Below are positions 1 through 5,819 of a DNA stretch of 12,620 nucleotides, piece after piece (the stretch's first letter is position 1; the number at the start of each line of letters is the position of its first letter). This DNA comes from an uncultured Bacillota bacterium. GTDB taxonomy: Bacteria; Bacillota; Clostridia; Peptostreptococcales; Anaerovoracaceae. The notes under the pieces were generated by a model. It worked only from the letters and a program-made list of their open reading frames with translations. It was not told the DNA's origin and made no database searches. The position numbers and the translations under genes are program-made. Location: positions 1 through 12,620 of the forward strand of contig CAMJRV010000028.1 of assembly GCA_946408315.1 (NCBI GenBank), in the 5' to 3' direction.

Positions 1-30
1 CCCCTCCGGAAAATGAAGTTATATTTTACC

Positions 31-185
31 GACAGGCAGGTCTCCTGGCTCGCGCCTTTATTTATCGCCTTCCCAGCAACAGCCAGTGGCATAATGATAA
101 ATAAATCTTTTGATGGCGCTCACAGTAACGGGGGTTGTGCAGGACTCACACCTGCTTCCCTTTTCATTACTTACGTAAACCTGTC
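31..185 (-). ncRNA. Cobalamin (adenosylcobalamin-type) riboswitch
   Basis: Read on the minus strand, this stretch carries the conserved blocks of the B12 riboswitch in the right order: AAAAGGGAA, a GGTGTGAGTCC-like segment, CCCCCGTTACTG, GCCACTG, GGGAAGGC, and finally the B12 box AGCCAGGAGACCTGCC (plus-strand 35-50). The outer stem P1 is visible as GACAGG (about 180-185) pairing with CCTGTC (31-36). The element points toward lower coordinates, so the controlled gene and the expression platform lie left of position 1. Such genes are usually for cobalamin synthesis or transport, or are B12-independent isozymes; which applies here cannot be seen. I found no convincing promoter between it and the stop codon at 241. 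Confidence 0.93.
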
Positions 186-240
186 AATACTTCCTTATTT
201 TATTTTGAACCGGCATCCTGCCACTTTGAAGGATATCCTG

Positions 241-651
241 CTATTCAGCCGCAGGGCACAATTCCCTGCTATATGGCTTGATATCAAGCACGGGAGTTCC
301 ATCCAGCATGTCTACTCCTTCAAAAGTCAGGCAGCGGCCTTCTTTTTTAACAAATCGGACAATCGACATACCGATACCGTTTGGACGGTTGGGTGATCTG
401 GTGGAAAACACACCCATCCTTTGATTGTTCCTGCGGGACAGCGTTGTCAACTGATACCCTTCGGACTTATGAAAGTGGAACAGCACGACGCCGTATTCAC
501 CCTCCTTAATATCGGCAATCCCTTCCTTGTATTCCTCAAAAATTTCAATGACAGCTATCGACTCTGGTGAAAGTATACCTTGTTTGGGAACGGCTGACTT
601 TTCCTTGTGGGGGGATTGGATATAACCGATCGGTTTCATTAAAATTTCCAT
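241..651 (-). CDS. trmO: TrmO/TsaA-type tRNA methyltransferase (short form)
   Basis: This 136-residue protein belongs to the TsaA/TrmO (UPF0066, YaeB) family. Known members use S-adenosylmethionine to N6-methylate the threonylcarbamoyladenosine at tRNA position 37. The family signature is clear: an N-terminal strand with PIGYIQSP (7-14), the block GVFSTRSPNRPNGIG (80-94) and DGTPVLDIKPY (117-127). It is far shorter than the roughly 235-residue E. coli protein and lacks that protein's C-terminal domain, as many Firmicute and archaeal homologs do. The ATG at 651 has an excellent AGGAGGAGG site four bases upstream; a second ATG four codons in is possible but worse placed. It starts 26 bp after the MarR-like gene and is probably co-transcribed with it. 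The tRNA role is inferred from the family; short homologs are mostly untested. Confidence 0.85.
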   Translation of the reverse strand: MEILMKPIGYIQSPHKEKSAVPKQGILSPESIAVIEIFEEYKEGIADIKEGEYGVVLFHFHKSEGYQLTTLSRRNNQRMGVFSTRSPNRPNGIGMSIVRFVKKEGRCLTFEGVDMLDGTPVLDIKPYSRELCPAAE

Positions 652-677
652 AAGCCTCCTCCTTTGCGTTTAACGCT

Positions 678-1103
678 TCATCGATGGCTGCGCTCATACT
701 CGGCGATATTATCAAACATTTTATACAGAAGACGCCTTGCGGTTTCGCGTTCATCATCCGTAAAATCCTTTGCCAGGATGCGGTTCAGGCCCTTAAATAC
801 CTCGTGAAACTCCTGCTCAAAATCCCTGGATTTTTCCGTTATATATACGATCTTTTTACGCGCATCCGCAGGATCTTCCGCTCTGTAGACATAGCCCTCA
901 TCCTCAAGCTTCTTCAACGCTCTCGCTGTGTTCGCCTTGTTGATGTTGAGAATTTCGCTCAATTCCTCCTGCGTAATTCCATCATAATTGAACAACAATT
1001 GGGTCAGAAATGCCCATTGTCCCTGTCCGATGCGATAATCCCTGATGTTCCTTCCAATGTACGTCTGGCTGTAACGATAAATTATGTCAAGAAAACGACT
1101 GAT
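678..1103 (-). CDS. MarR-family regulator with no recognisable start codon (possible pseudogene)
   Basis: The open frame from 1103 to the stop at 678 gives 141 residues with a complete MarR-like plan. There is an N-terminal dimerisation helix (ISRFLDIIYRYSQ at the frame's beginning), then the winged helix with a recognition segment around NINKANTARALKKLEDEGYV, a wing (EDPADARKKIVYIT) and C-terminal helices. The region 999-1103 clearly encodes family-like sequence. However, the only ordinary start in frame is TTG at 998, which would remove the first helix and has no ribosome binding site. A TGA (1104-1106) closes the frame just upstream, and no ATG or GTG lies between. The gene has therefore either lost its start, uses a rare start such as ATT at 1082, or is inactive. 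It lies between the ferredoxin gene and the trmO-like gene on the same strand. The ligand is unknown. Confidence 0.7.
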   Translation of the reverse strand: MSRFLDIIYRYSQTYIGRNIRDYRIGQGQWAFLTQLLFNYDGITQEELSEILNINKANTARALKKLEDEGYVYRAEDPADARKKIVYITEKSRDFEQEFHEVFKGLNRILAKDFTDDERETARRLLYKMFDNIAEYERSHR

Positions 1104-1130
1104 TCAGCTGACTGTATGGAAGTTAAAACA

Positions 1131-1667
1131 CTAATAGTCTATCTTTTCAAAGGCGGAGGCTTTCCCCTCCTGCATTGTGTTTCCATTTACCAATTCCAAT
1201 AGCCGTTTTACTGCCGCTTCCGGAAAATCCGCGGGCTGCTTTTCGCTCAGTAAAGATTCTAAAAGCTCGCCAACGGTCCGGCTCTGAGGGAGCATGTACC
1301 CCGATTCCCGCAGCATATCTTCCGCCATTAATCGATTGGATTTACCGAGCGCCTCCGCCAGTTGGCGCAGCACGGGATTACCTGTGGTTTCCGCGAGCTT
1401 TGAAGCGATCTCCTCCTGATCCATCTTGCTTGCCGCTAAAGTTAGAAGAGCGTTTTTAACAGAAACCGTCTTCTCCTGCTGCGGTGGAAATTCAGCCGGG
1501 ATTAATGATATTGCATGGGATGGGCAGGCATCTACACATGCACGGCACCCGCTTAAACACTTGGAAGCGTCAATCTGGCCAGTCTCCGTATCGGTTGCCC
1601 CGGTAGGACAAACATATAAGCAGAGACAATCCTTTGTACATAATCTGATATTTCGAACTGCATGCAT
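1131..1667 (-). CDS. Two-cluster 4Fe-4S ferredoxin-like protein with helical C-terminal domain
   Basis: The predicted product has 178 residues. Two cysteine motifs fill the first 50: C10, C14, C16, C20-Pro, then C37, C41, C44, C48-Pro, each followed by the ferredoxin-type PTGA or PSHA turn. Spacing is unusual: C-x3-C-x-C-x3-C-P and C-x3-C-x2-C-x3-C-P instead of C-x2-C-x2-C-x3-C-P. The remaining 120 or so residues are predicted helical, contain no cysteines, and match no domain I can name. I start at ATG 1667 rather than 1745 because an AAAGGGGG site lies just upstream and the ferredoxin homology begins there; the earlier start would overlap the rubredoxin gene. The rubredoxin-fusion stop is only four bases away and overlaps this ribosome binding site, so the two are probably translated together. 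A role in electron transfer is inferred; the partner is unknown. Confidence 0.85.
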   Translation of the reverse strand: MHAVRNIRLCTKDCLCLYVCPTGATDTETGQIDASKCLSGCRACVDACPSHAISLIPAEFPPQQEKTVSVKNALLTLAASKMDQEEIASKLAETTGNPVLRQLAEALGKSNRLMAEDMLRESGYMLPQSRTVGELLESLLSEKQPADFPEAAVKRLLELVNGNTMQEGKASAFEKIDY

Positions 1668-1671
1668 TGTA

Positions 1672-2343
1672 TTACCCCCTTTGGATTTGTGCAATTTTAA
1701 GATTTGGGACCTTGCATACGGGGCAGATTTCGGGAGCTTCATCACCTATGTACACAAAGCCGCATATCTCGCAAACATAAACATTTGTATTTGCTAATAA
1801 AGTTTCTCCCTGTTTTTCGTATCGACTCAAAAGAGAGGACAGAATCCGGGTAACCTTTTCTCCCCAAGTCAATGCTCTTAACGCACCTCGATCCGAGACG
1901 GCTGCCGCGCGGCGGTTTGCGTTTTCATATCCTGAACTCAAATCAGCTTCTATCAGAGCCGCCAAATCGGAAATCTGCGCTTCAAAAGCTGCAGAGCTTT
2001 TGCTGTCATAGTATTCTGCAAGCTGGCGGAACAAATCCGCTTCTTCGTTTCGGTATTGCTTTTCGCAGCCTTTTGAAAGATTTGAGCAGAGCGCGCTCAG
2101 TTCTTTAAACGACAGTTCCCGAATCTTCTCCTGATGCTCCTCATCGAGAGAAGATTGTTTTTTCTCCTCCGGAATTACCGTTTCCTGTTCCTTGAATTCA
2201 ACCTTTGTTGCGCCGCACAATGGACAAATCCAGTCTTCCGGCAGATCTTCCCATTTTAAACCGGGAGCAATGCCGCCTTCCGGGTATCCAAGCGATTCGT
2301 CATAAACAAAACCACAGATACCGCACACAAATTTTCGCATCAT
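1672..2343 (-). CDS. Rubredoxin / helical domain / rubrerythrin-type rubredoxin fusion
   Basis: This 223-residue protein has three parts. Residues 3-50 are a full rubredoxin with an Fe(Cys)4 site at C7, C10, C40, C43 and the usual long loop between pairs. Residues 65-185 are a predicted helical domain rich in Glu, Leu and Ala. Residues 188-223 are a short rubredoxin-like knuckle (C191, C194, C207, C210) with the 12-residue loop typical of rubrerythrin C-termini. The middle part sits where rubrerythrin has its diiron four-helix bundle, but I cannot find the usual E-x2-H pairs; its only His is near residue 70. Peroxidase activity is therefore doubtful, and electron transfer or sensing is as likely. 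AGGAGG lies five bases before ATG 2343; ATG 2340 is an equally possible start. It probably supplies electrons to or from the adjacent ferredoxin. Confidence 0.87.
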   Translation of the reverse strand: MMRKFVCGICGFVYDESLGYPEGGIAPGLKWEDLPEDWICPLCGATKVEFKEQETVIPEEKKQSSLDEEHQEKIRELSFKELSALCSNLSKGCEKQYRNEEADLFRQLAEYYDSKSSAAFEAQISDLAALIEADLSSGYENANRRAAAVSDRGALRALTWGEKVTRILSSLLSRYEKQGETLLANTNVYVCEICGFVYIGDEAPEICPVCKVPNLKIAQIQRG

Positions 2344-2390
2344 TCATCCCTCCTGTATGTTTTTACAAATTTACATTTACTGGCTCCTAA

Positions 2391-2723
2391 TTAATGCGTA
2401 TAATCTAAAATGGTGATTTCTTCCCCGACTTTTGCGATGATAGCCGACTTCATTTTGTCAGCATGAGGACAGGCAAATCCGATTGGATTTCCTCTGGTTA
2501 TGCAGGAAGCAAAAGCAATCGTATCGGCGCCTCTTTTCACCATCTCTGCAGCTCTTGTTATTGCCTTCTTACCTGGGCACCCCCCACAGGAAATAAAGCC
2601 TATTACCTCGATTTCATCCTGGACGCCCTCAAATGCGAGCTTCTTTTCTTTTATGACCTTAAAATCGGTTGTTCCCGGGCACATATCTTCCGTCTGCATA
2701 CACCTTATTACTCCGACTTTCAT
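2391..2723 (-). CDS. CGGC-domain protein
   Basis: This 110-residue cytoplasmic protein matches the CGGC domain family (PF08821), named for the motif seen here as SCGGCPGKK (45-53). Six cysteines are spread along the chain (8, 15, 46, 49, 74, 85), including FASCITRGN and FACPHADK segments typical of the family. The family is thought to bind metal or take part in thiol chemistry, but no reaction is established. Its length is normal for a single-domain member. The ATG at 2723 begins one base beyond the stop of the C_GCAxxG_C_C gene, so the pair is almost certainly translationally coupled, which suggests a shared job. A gap of 47 bp with no evident promoter or terminator separates it from the rubredoxin-fusion gene downstream. 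Confidence 0.88.
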   Translation of the reverse strand: MKVGVIRCMQTEDMCPGTTDFKVIKEKKLAFEGVQDEIEVIGFISCGGCPGKKAITRAAEMVKRGADTIAFASCITRGNPIGFACPHADKMKSAIIAKVGEEITILDYTH

Positions 2724-2724
2724 T

Positions 2725-3165
2725 CTATTTCACCAAGCCCTTCTCCTCAAGGAATTCTGCCAGCATCTTACTTGTATTGCCGGTTATTTTCAGGCAATTG
2801 GTCAAATGCTCTTTGGTTTCAAACGGATATGGATTTAATGCCCGGCAGCATGTTACATTATATTTTTCAGTAAACTTGTCGGTAAACTCCTTGGCCAGTT
2901 GATAGGCTTCATCTCTGGACTTTTGATTCGTTGATCTTCCTTTGATCATATTAAGCGCCGTAATTGATCCGGTCAACGCGCCGCACATACAGCCGCTTTC
3001 CCCCACTCCGCTTCCGAATCCGGTCATTAGACTTACCAAAGAAGGATCTAAGTCCGGCGCCAATAATTCACGATAAGTTAAAAATATTGATTCGGCACAA
3101 TTGTATCCCTCTTTAAAATAATTTCCTGCTTTGTTTCTTGCCTCGATAACCATTTCTTCACTCAT
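2725..3165 (-). CDS. C_GCAxxG_C_C family protein
   Basis: This 146-residue protein shows the pattern that names the C_GCAxxG_C_C family (PF09719): GYNCAES (C23), SGCMCGALTG (C59, C61), the pair C106-C107, and C124. Family members are redox proteins, some with selenocysteine in place of a cysteine, found mostly in anaerobes. Their reaction is not known. All key positions here are ordinary cysteine codons. GFGSGVGESG (49-58) forms the glycine-rich stretch ahead of the central motif. The ATG at 3165 has a GGAAGGGGAAAA-like site upstream. It follows the NifX-like gene by 17 bp and abuts the CGGC gene, so all three are probably expressed from the promoter at 3614-3642. Confidence 0.88.
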   Translation of the reverse strand: MSEEMVIEARNKAGNYFKEGYNCAESIFLTYRELLAPDLDPSLVSLMTGFGSGVGESGCMCGALTGSITALNMIKGRSTNQKSRDEAYQLAKEFTDKFTEKYNVTCCRALNPYPFETKEHLTNCLKITGNTSKMLAEFLEEKGLVK

Positions 3166-3182
3166 GATTTTTCCCCTTCCTT

Positions 3183-3575
3183 TTAATGCGTATGACCGGC
3201 TTCGCCACAGCCGGTGGTGCCTTCCAGATTGCGAATCATATTTAATTCTCGCTTCTCCATCTTTTCCAATGCGATAGAAGCCTGATACCCTGCCCCAGAA
3301 TATCTAGTAATACAAGCATCCGCAATCAGTTCGAATTCGGCAGAATCTAAACTCCCGGTAATAACGGCTTCACAATCGTAAGTAATCAGCTCCTGCGCCA
3401 ACTGGCGGCCGGATTCTTTTTCCCGATTCTCTAAAATAATTGTTTCTTTTATCCTTGGAGTTTTTCCTATCGATTGATCATCTATATTAACAATCAATAA
3501 ATAACTACAAGTATTGAACTTCTCAGATACCTTGCTATTAAGGCTTTCACCATCAACTGTTATTCCAATGTTCAT
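3183..3575 (-). CDS. NifX/NifB-like (dinitrogenase iron-molybdenum cofactor family) protein
   Basis: The product has 130 residues and is of the NifB C-terminal/NifX/NafY type (PF02579), an RNase H-like fold. The start MNIGITVDGESLNSKVSEKF, the central stretch QLAQELITYDCEAVITGSLD (59-78) and GAGYQASIALEKM (94-106) are typical. Proteins of this family carry iron or iron-molybdenum cluster precursors in nitrogen fixers, but stand-alone clostridial copies are common without nif genes and their cargo is unknown. The C-terminus TTGCGEAGHTH adds a Cys and two His that could bind metal. I start at ATG 3575 because GGGGAGG lies just upstream and the family homology starts there; the longer frame to 3635 would begin inside the operator. 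No nif genes are visible here. Confidence 0.85.
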   Translation of the reverse strand: MNIGITVDGESLNSKVSEKFNTCSYLLIVNIDDQSIGKTPRIKETIILENREKESGRQLAQELITYDCEAVITGSLDSAEFELIADACITRYSGAGYQASIALEKMEKRELNMIRNLEGTTGCGEAGHTH

Positions 3576-3607
3576 TTTTCCTCCCCTTAAGATGGTCTCT
3601 ATATTTT

Positions 3608-3642
3608 CCCATAATTGTATCGCAATTATGGGCATACGTCAA
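3608..3642 (-). promoter_or_regulatory. Sigma-A promoter with 25-bp inverted-repeat operator before the NifX-like gene
   Basis: On the minus strand, TTGACG (3642-3637) and TACAAT (3619-3614) are separated by exactly 17 bases, a strong promoter, with transcription expected to start near 3607. A perfect 10-bp inverted repeat, CCCATAATTG and CAATTATGGG around a 5-base centre (3608-3632), covers the spacer and the whole -10 box. A protein bound there would block polymerase, so I infer repression. The regulator is unknown. It would drive the NifX-like, C_GCAxxG_C_C and CGGC genes and possibly those beyond. Confidence 0.8.
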
Positions 3643-3667
3643 TTTCATTTGGTATTTTGTCGTATAG

Positions 3668-4192
3668 TTATATATTTGAATAAATCTCCTGCCTTTCTTC
3701 CTGAGATAATATCTTCTCCGTGAAATATGCAATCACCGCGATTCCAACGATATCAAGCAGGAGCCGAAGCACCGTAAATTTCACGCCTAGAGCCGATGCC
3801 TCAAATAACAGAAGCGGGACTTTCGTTGTTGACCATGCTCCCATCATAATAAAAACATTTGATAACTTACTCCCCTTTTTAAGGAGTACCCCTGCCACTG
3901 GAAAAGCTCCATAAAGCGGCCCTGCCGCTGCCGAACCAATAAAAAATGCAAGCAGAACACCAATCAGACCCGAGCCTTCCCCCATATATTTCACCATCGT
4001 TTCCCTTTTCACCCAGACGTCCAGAAGTCCAAGCAAGATAAAGATGGGCGGAATGACCGAAAGCATATCGATCATATTTGACTTTGTTATCATGAGCGAT
4101 TTTATCCCTATGTCGGGCCAGACAGCGATCATAATACCGTTTAATACCGCAAGCAATAAAAACACCCTGTATCTCTTGATTATTTTTTTCAT
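3668..4192 (-). CDS. Permease half 2 (PF03773-type)
   Basis: This hydrophobic protein of 174 residues has about five predicted membrane segments. It matches the predicted-permease family PF03773, whose ArsP members export organoarsenicals. Residues 70-107 carry a glycine-rich block, G-x-G-S-G-x2-G-V-L then IGS, a Pro and GAFPVAGVLLKKG, that mirrors the same block in the upstream gene. It has no cysteine, so the thiol-based substrate binding proposed for ArsP is unlikely. I start at ATG 4192: it overlaps the preceding stop as ATGA, a classic coupling arrangement, and hydrophobic family sequence begins there. The longer frame to 4453 is out-of-frame reading of the upstream gene. The protein is half the size of typical permeases of the family, so it likely pairs with its neighbour. 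Substrate unknown. Confidence 0.8.
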   Translation of the reverse strand: MKKIIKRYRVFLLLAVLNGIMIAVWPDIGIKSLMITKSNMIDMLSVIPPIFILLGLLDVWVKRETMVKYMGEGSGLIGVLLAFFIGSAAAGPLYGAFPVAGVLLKKGSKLSNVFIMMGAWSTTKVPLLLFEASALGVKFTVLRLLLDIVGIAVIAYFTEKILSQEERQEIYSNI

Positions 4193-4662
4193 AATACAAT
4201 CCCCATAATCAACGCTACAACCAACGAGAATATAAATGCCGACCCATTCCTTGCAATCGTAGCCTTCTTGCCAAAATACTGTTTTTCCAGCGGCATCGTT
4301 ACAATTCCCACCATCATTAACGTAGATACAAAAGCAGCGATTTGCATATATCCTGCCCCATTTTGCAGAAGCGCTGCCGCCAGTGGGAATGCAACAAAGG
4401 CAGGGACCAATGTGATTGATCCTATGGCTGCGGCAATCAATACGCCAACCCAACCTGATTCAGTTCCAAGCAGACCTGAAATTTGTTCCGGAGTAAGAAC
4501 CGCCAGCATCACCCCAATAATGATCAGGATCGCAAGCAGCTGCGGCAAAAGATTCTCGAAGGACTTCCAAGCTTTTTTCAAGGCCTGTTTCGTCTTTTCT
4601 CTGCTCTTGAAAAATGATAATGCAAGTCCCGACAAAGCAAGTACATAAAACGTAATCGTCAT
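4189..4662 (-). CDS. Permease half 1 (PF03773-type)
   Basis: The product has 157 residues and about five membrane segments: an N-terminal hydrophobic helix (1-18), a charged loop (19-34), then helices near 38-57, 70-100, 106-124 and 140-157. The block at 66-104, with S-G-x2-G-V-L, IGS, a Pro and AFPLAAALLQNG, is shared with the next gene, showing the two halves are paralogs. It contains no cysteine. The ATG at 4662 has a TAGGAGAG ribosome binding site and follows a likely extended -10 promoter (4697-4705). Its stop overlaps the start of half 2. The family transports metalloid or other small solutes, but the substrate cannot be read from the sequence. It is the first gene of the minus-strand series rich in cysteine and Fe-S proteins. 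Confidence 0.8.
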   Translation of the reverse strand: MTITFYVLALSGLALSFFKSREKTKQALKKAWKSFENLLPQLLAILIIIGVMLAVLTPEQISGLLGTESGWVGVLIAAAIGSITLVPAFVAFPLAAALLQNGAGYMQIAAFVSTLMMVGIVTMPLEKQYFGKKATIARNGSAFIFSLVVALIMGIVL

Positions 4663-4696
4663 ATCAAGCTCTCCTATAATATAAAGTTATTTGATT

Positions 4697-4739
4697 ACTA
4701 TACCAGTAAACTTCAATTATTCTCTGTAACATAATCACA
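4697..4739 (-). promoter_or_regulatory. Extended -10 promoter and upstream inverted repeat for the permease genes
   Basis: On the minus strand, TGG followed by TATAGT (4705-4697) forms an extended -10 box, giving a start near 4690, 28 bp before the permease ATG. No -35 box is evident. Centred about 42 bp upstream of that start is the imperfect repeat TGTGA-N5-TTACA (4739-4725), a place where Crp/Fnr-type activators often bind. The Crp/Fnr-type gene at 5153-5818 is a candidate regulator. This is a weak, by-eye prediction. Confidence 0.4.
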
Positions 4740-4785
4740 AATCAGGCTGACCTCAAAAAGAAAAGGGGACAACAGAGGTAATTTT

Positions 4786-4826
4786 GTGATAAACTCACTG
4801 AAATCCTCTATTTTTTCTAATATTAT
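4786..4826 (+). promoter_or_regulatory. Possible regulated promoter for the small ferredoxin
   Basis: GTGA-N5-TCAC (4786-4798) is a short inverted repeat. A TATTAT at 4821-4826 could be a -10 box, placing the repeat about 41 bp upstream of the start, and no -35 box is seen. It resembles the TGTGA-N5-TTACA repeat on the other side of this divergent region. The rest of 4663-4890 is A+T-rich leader with nothing else I can support. Weak evidence. Confidence 0.28.
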
Positions 4827-4890
4827 ATTTTTTGCAGAACGTTGTGAACAGAAGCATGTTTTATAGAAAAGATATCTACTGGAGGTTTCA

Positions 4891-5088
4891 ATGAAAAAAG
4901 CAAAATTTAATGAATCAAAATGTGACAGGTCACCTTTTTGTCCTGTGACAAAAGTCTGTCCGGAAGGAGCCGTCACTCGGATAAAAGAAGGATTTATGCA
5001 GATCAGAATATCATATGATGCATCCAAATGCATCGGCTGCGGAAAATGCGCCAAAGTTTGTCCGCATGCTGCGTTTTCCATGAAATAA
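4891..5088 (+). CDS. Small ferredoxin with seven cluster cysteines
   Basis: The product is a 65-residue bacterial-type ferredoxin. The C-terminal motif is canonical (C47, C50, C53, C57-Pro). The N-terminal motif is reduced and stretched: C11-x5-C17-x5-C23-Pro. By the usual cross-over pattern C23 would complete the C47/C50/C53 cluster, leaving only C11, C17 and C57 for the other. So this may hold one [4Fe-4S] and one [3Fe-4S] or exchangeable cluster; that is inference. GGAGG lies seven bases before ATG 4891. The gene stands alone on the plus strand, divergent from the permease pair and convergent with the Crp/Fnr-type gene, with a terminator right after it. It is a likely cytoplasmic electron carrier, perhaps for the nearby redox proteins. 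Confidence 0.85.
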   Translation: MKKAKFNESKCDRSPFCPVTKVCPEGAVTRIKEGFMQIRISYDASKCIGCGKCAKVCPHAAFSMK

Positions 5089-5109
5089 TTCAGCTCTCCA
5101 TAAAGATAG

Positions 5110-5149
5110 AAACCAGGCTCTCTGCAATCAAGCGAGCCTGGTTTTATTT
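5110..5149. terminator. Bidirectional intrinsic terminator
   Basis: An 11-bp perfect stem, AAACCAGGCTC (5110-5120) with GAGCCTGGTTT (5134-5144), encloses a 13-base loop and is followed on the plus strand by a T-rich run. It ends the ferredoxin transcript. On the minus strand it lies just past the Crp/Fnr-type stop codon and could also serve there. The left arm and its flank closely resemble the terminator at 10230-10286. Confidence 0.87.
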
Positions 5150-5152
5150 TTG

Positions 5153-5818
5153 TCATTTTGACAACAATATTATCTCCTTTGAATTGTAATTTATCAGGTT
5201 TTCCTTCTTCATTTTATTTAATTCCCTGCTCAAAGACGTCCGCTGAACGCCGAATTTCTCTGCCATTTCTTTTTTCGTCATTGGTAATTTAATAGCATCA
5301 CTATTTTGCTCTATATATTCCAACTCCAAAAAATCTAATATTTTTTGTCTTAATGTTTTCATTGCAATCGAATTGATTTTATCCGTCAAGATTAGCGAGC
5401 GATCTGATATTGACTCCAGCAAATGAGCCATAAAAACTTGATTACACTTGCATAGATCCAGGATTGATCCTTTACTGAGATGTAATATCGTAGTTTGAGA
5501 CGCTGCCATGACGTTAAAAGGATAATCGTTTCTTGTTGAGAAAATCAGGTTTACACCGATGGCATCCCCCTTATTGAAGGTATTGATTATTAAAACGTTT
5601 CCTTCTTCATCGATTTTCTGCACGGAGACCTTACCTTCCAAAATAATATCGATAAACCGACAATCCTCTCCCTCCAAATGAATGATTTGCCCTTTCGAGT
5701 AAACCAAAACACTGCATTCAGGCGGATCAAGTATGTCGTTTAACTGATCTGCGGTAAGTCCTTTGAGGAGCTTGATCGAATTAATGCTGCGAAAAATACT
5801 TTTCATAATTTTCCCCAT
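5153..5818 (-). CDS. Crp/Fnr-family transcription regulator
   Basis: The protein has 221 residues, normal for the family. Residues 20-125 form the cyclic-nucleotide-binding-like beta-roll (glycine positions in SKGQIIHLEGE and EGKVSVQKIDEEG). A long dimerisation helix runs from about 127 to 170, and the winged helix-turn-helix follows (TKKEMAEKFGVQRTSLSREL, 181-200). It lacks the N-terminal cysteine cluster of FNR, so it is not an FNR-type oxygen sensor of known design; its few cysteines (35, 53, 123, 125) are internal. The effector is unknown. ATG 5818 has GAGG six bases upstream; ATG 5806 with GGGGAAAA before it is an alternative. It is divergent from the polyferredoxin gene, with a perfect palindrome between them that it probably binds. 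The upstream 70 bp contain no other gene. Confidence 0.87.
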   Translation of the reverse strand: MGKIMKSIFRSINSIKLLKGLTADQLNDILDPPECSVLVYSKGQIIHLEGEDCRFIDIILEGKVSVQKIDEEGNVLIINTFNKGDAIGVNLIFSTRNDYPFNVMAASQTTILHLSKGSILDLCKCNQVFMAHLLESISDRSLILTDKINSIAMKTLRQKILDFLELEYIEQNSDAIKLPMTKKEMAEKFGVQRTSLSRELNKMKKENLINYNSKEIILLSK

Positions 5819-5819
5819 T

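Noticed and set aside
182..187. Minus-strand TTGACA as a -35 box
   Set aside because: It lies in the 5' arm of the riboswitch outer stem; a promoter there would start transcription inside the aptamer, and no -10 box follows at the right distance.
13..396. Plus-strand open frame of 127 codons at the left end
   Set aside because: It lies antisense to the cobalamin riboswitch and the end of the trmO-like gene, has no ribosome binding site, and its translation resembles no protein.
1085..1090. Minus-strand TTGACA as a promoter for the MarR-like gene
   Set aside because: No -10 box lies 16-18 bases downstream, and the bases encode MarR-like residues in frame.
2725..3165. Selenoprotein reading of the C_GCAxxG_C_C gene
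   Set aside because: Some relatives use selenocysteine, but all key positions here are cysteine codons and there is no in-frame TGA before the stop.
3183..3575. Evidence for nitrogen fixation from the NifX-like gene
   Set aside because: Stand-alone members of this family are common in anaerobes without nitrogenase, and no nif gene is visible here.
3879..4199. Minus-strand open frame of 106 codons inside the second permease half
   Set aside because: It is an alternate frame of the permease; the in-frame protein has the membrane segments and family motif.
4713..5156. Minus-strand open frame of 147 codons across the small ferredoxin
   Set aside because: It is antisense to a clear ferredoxin gene and a terminator; no ribosome binding site or family resemblance.
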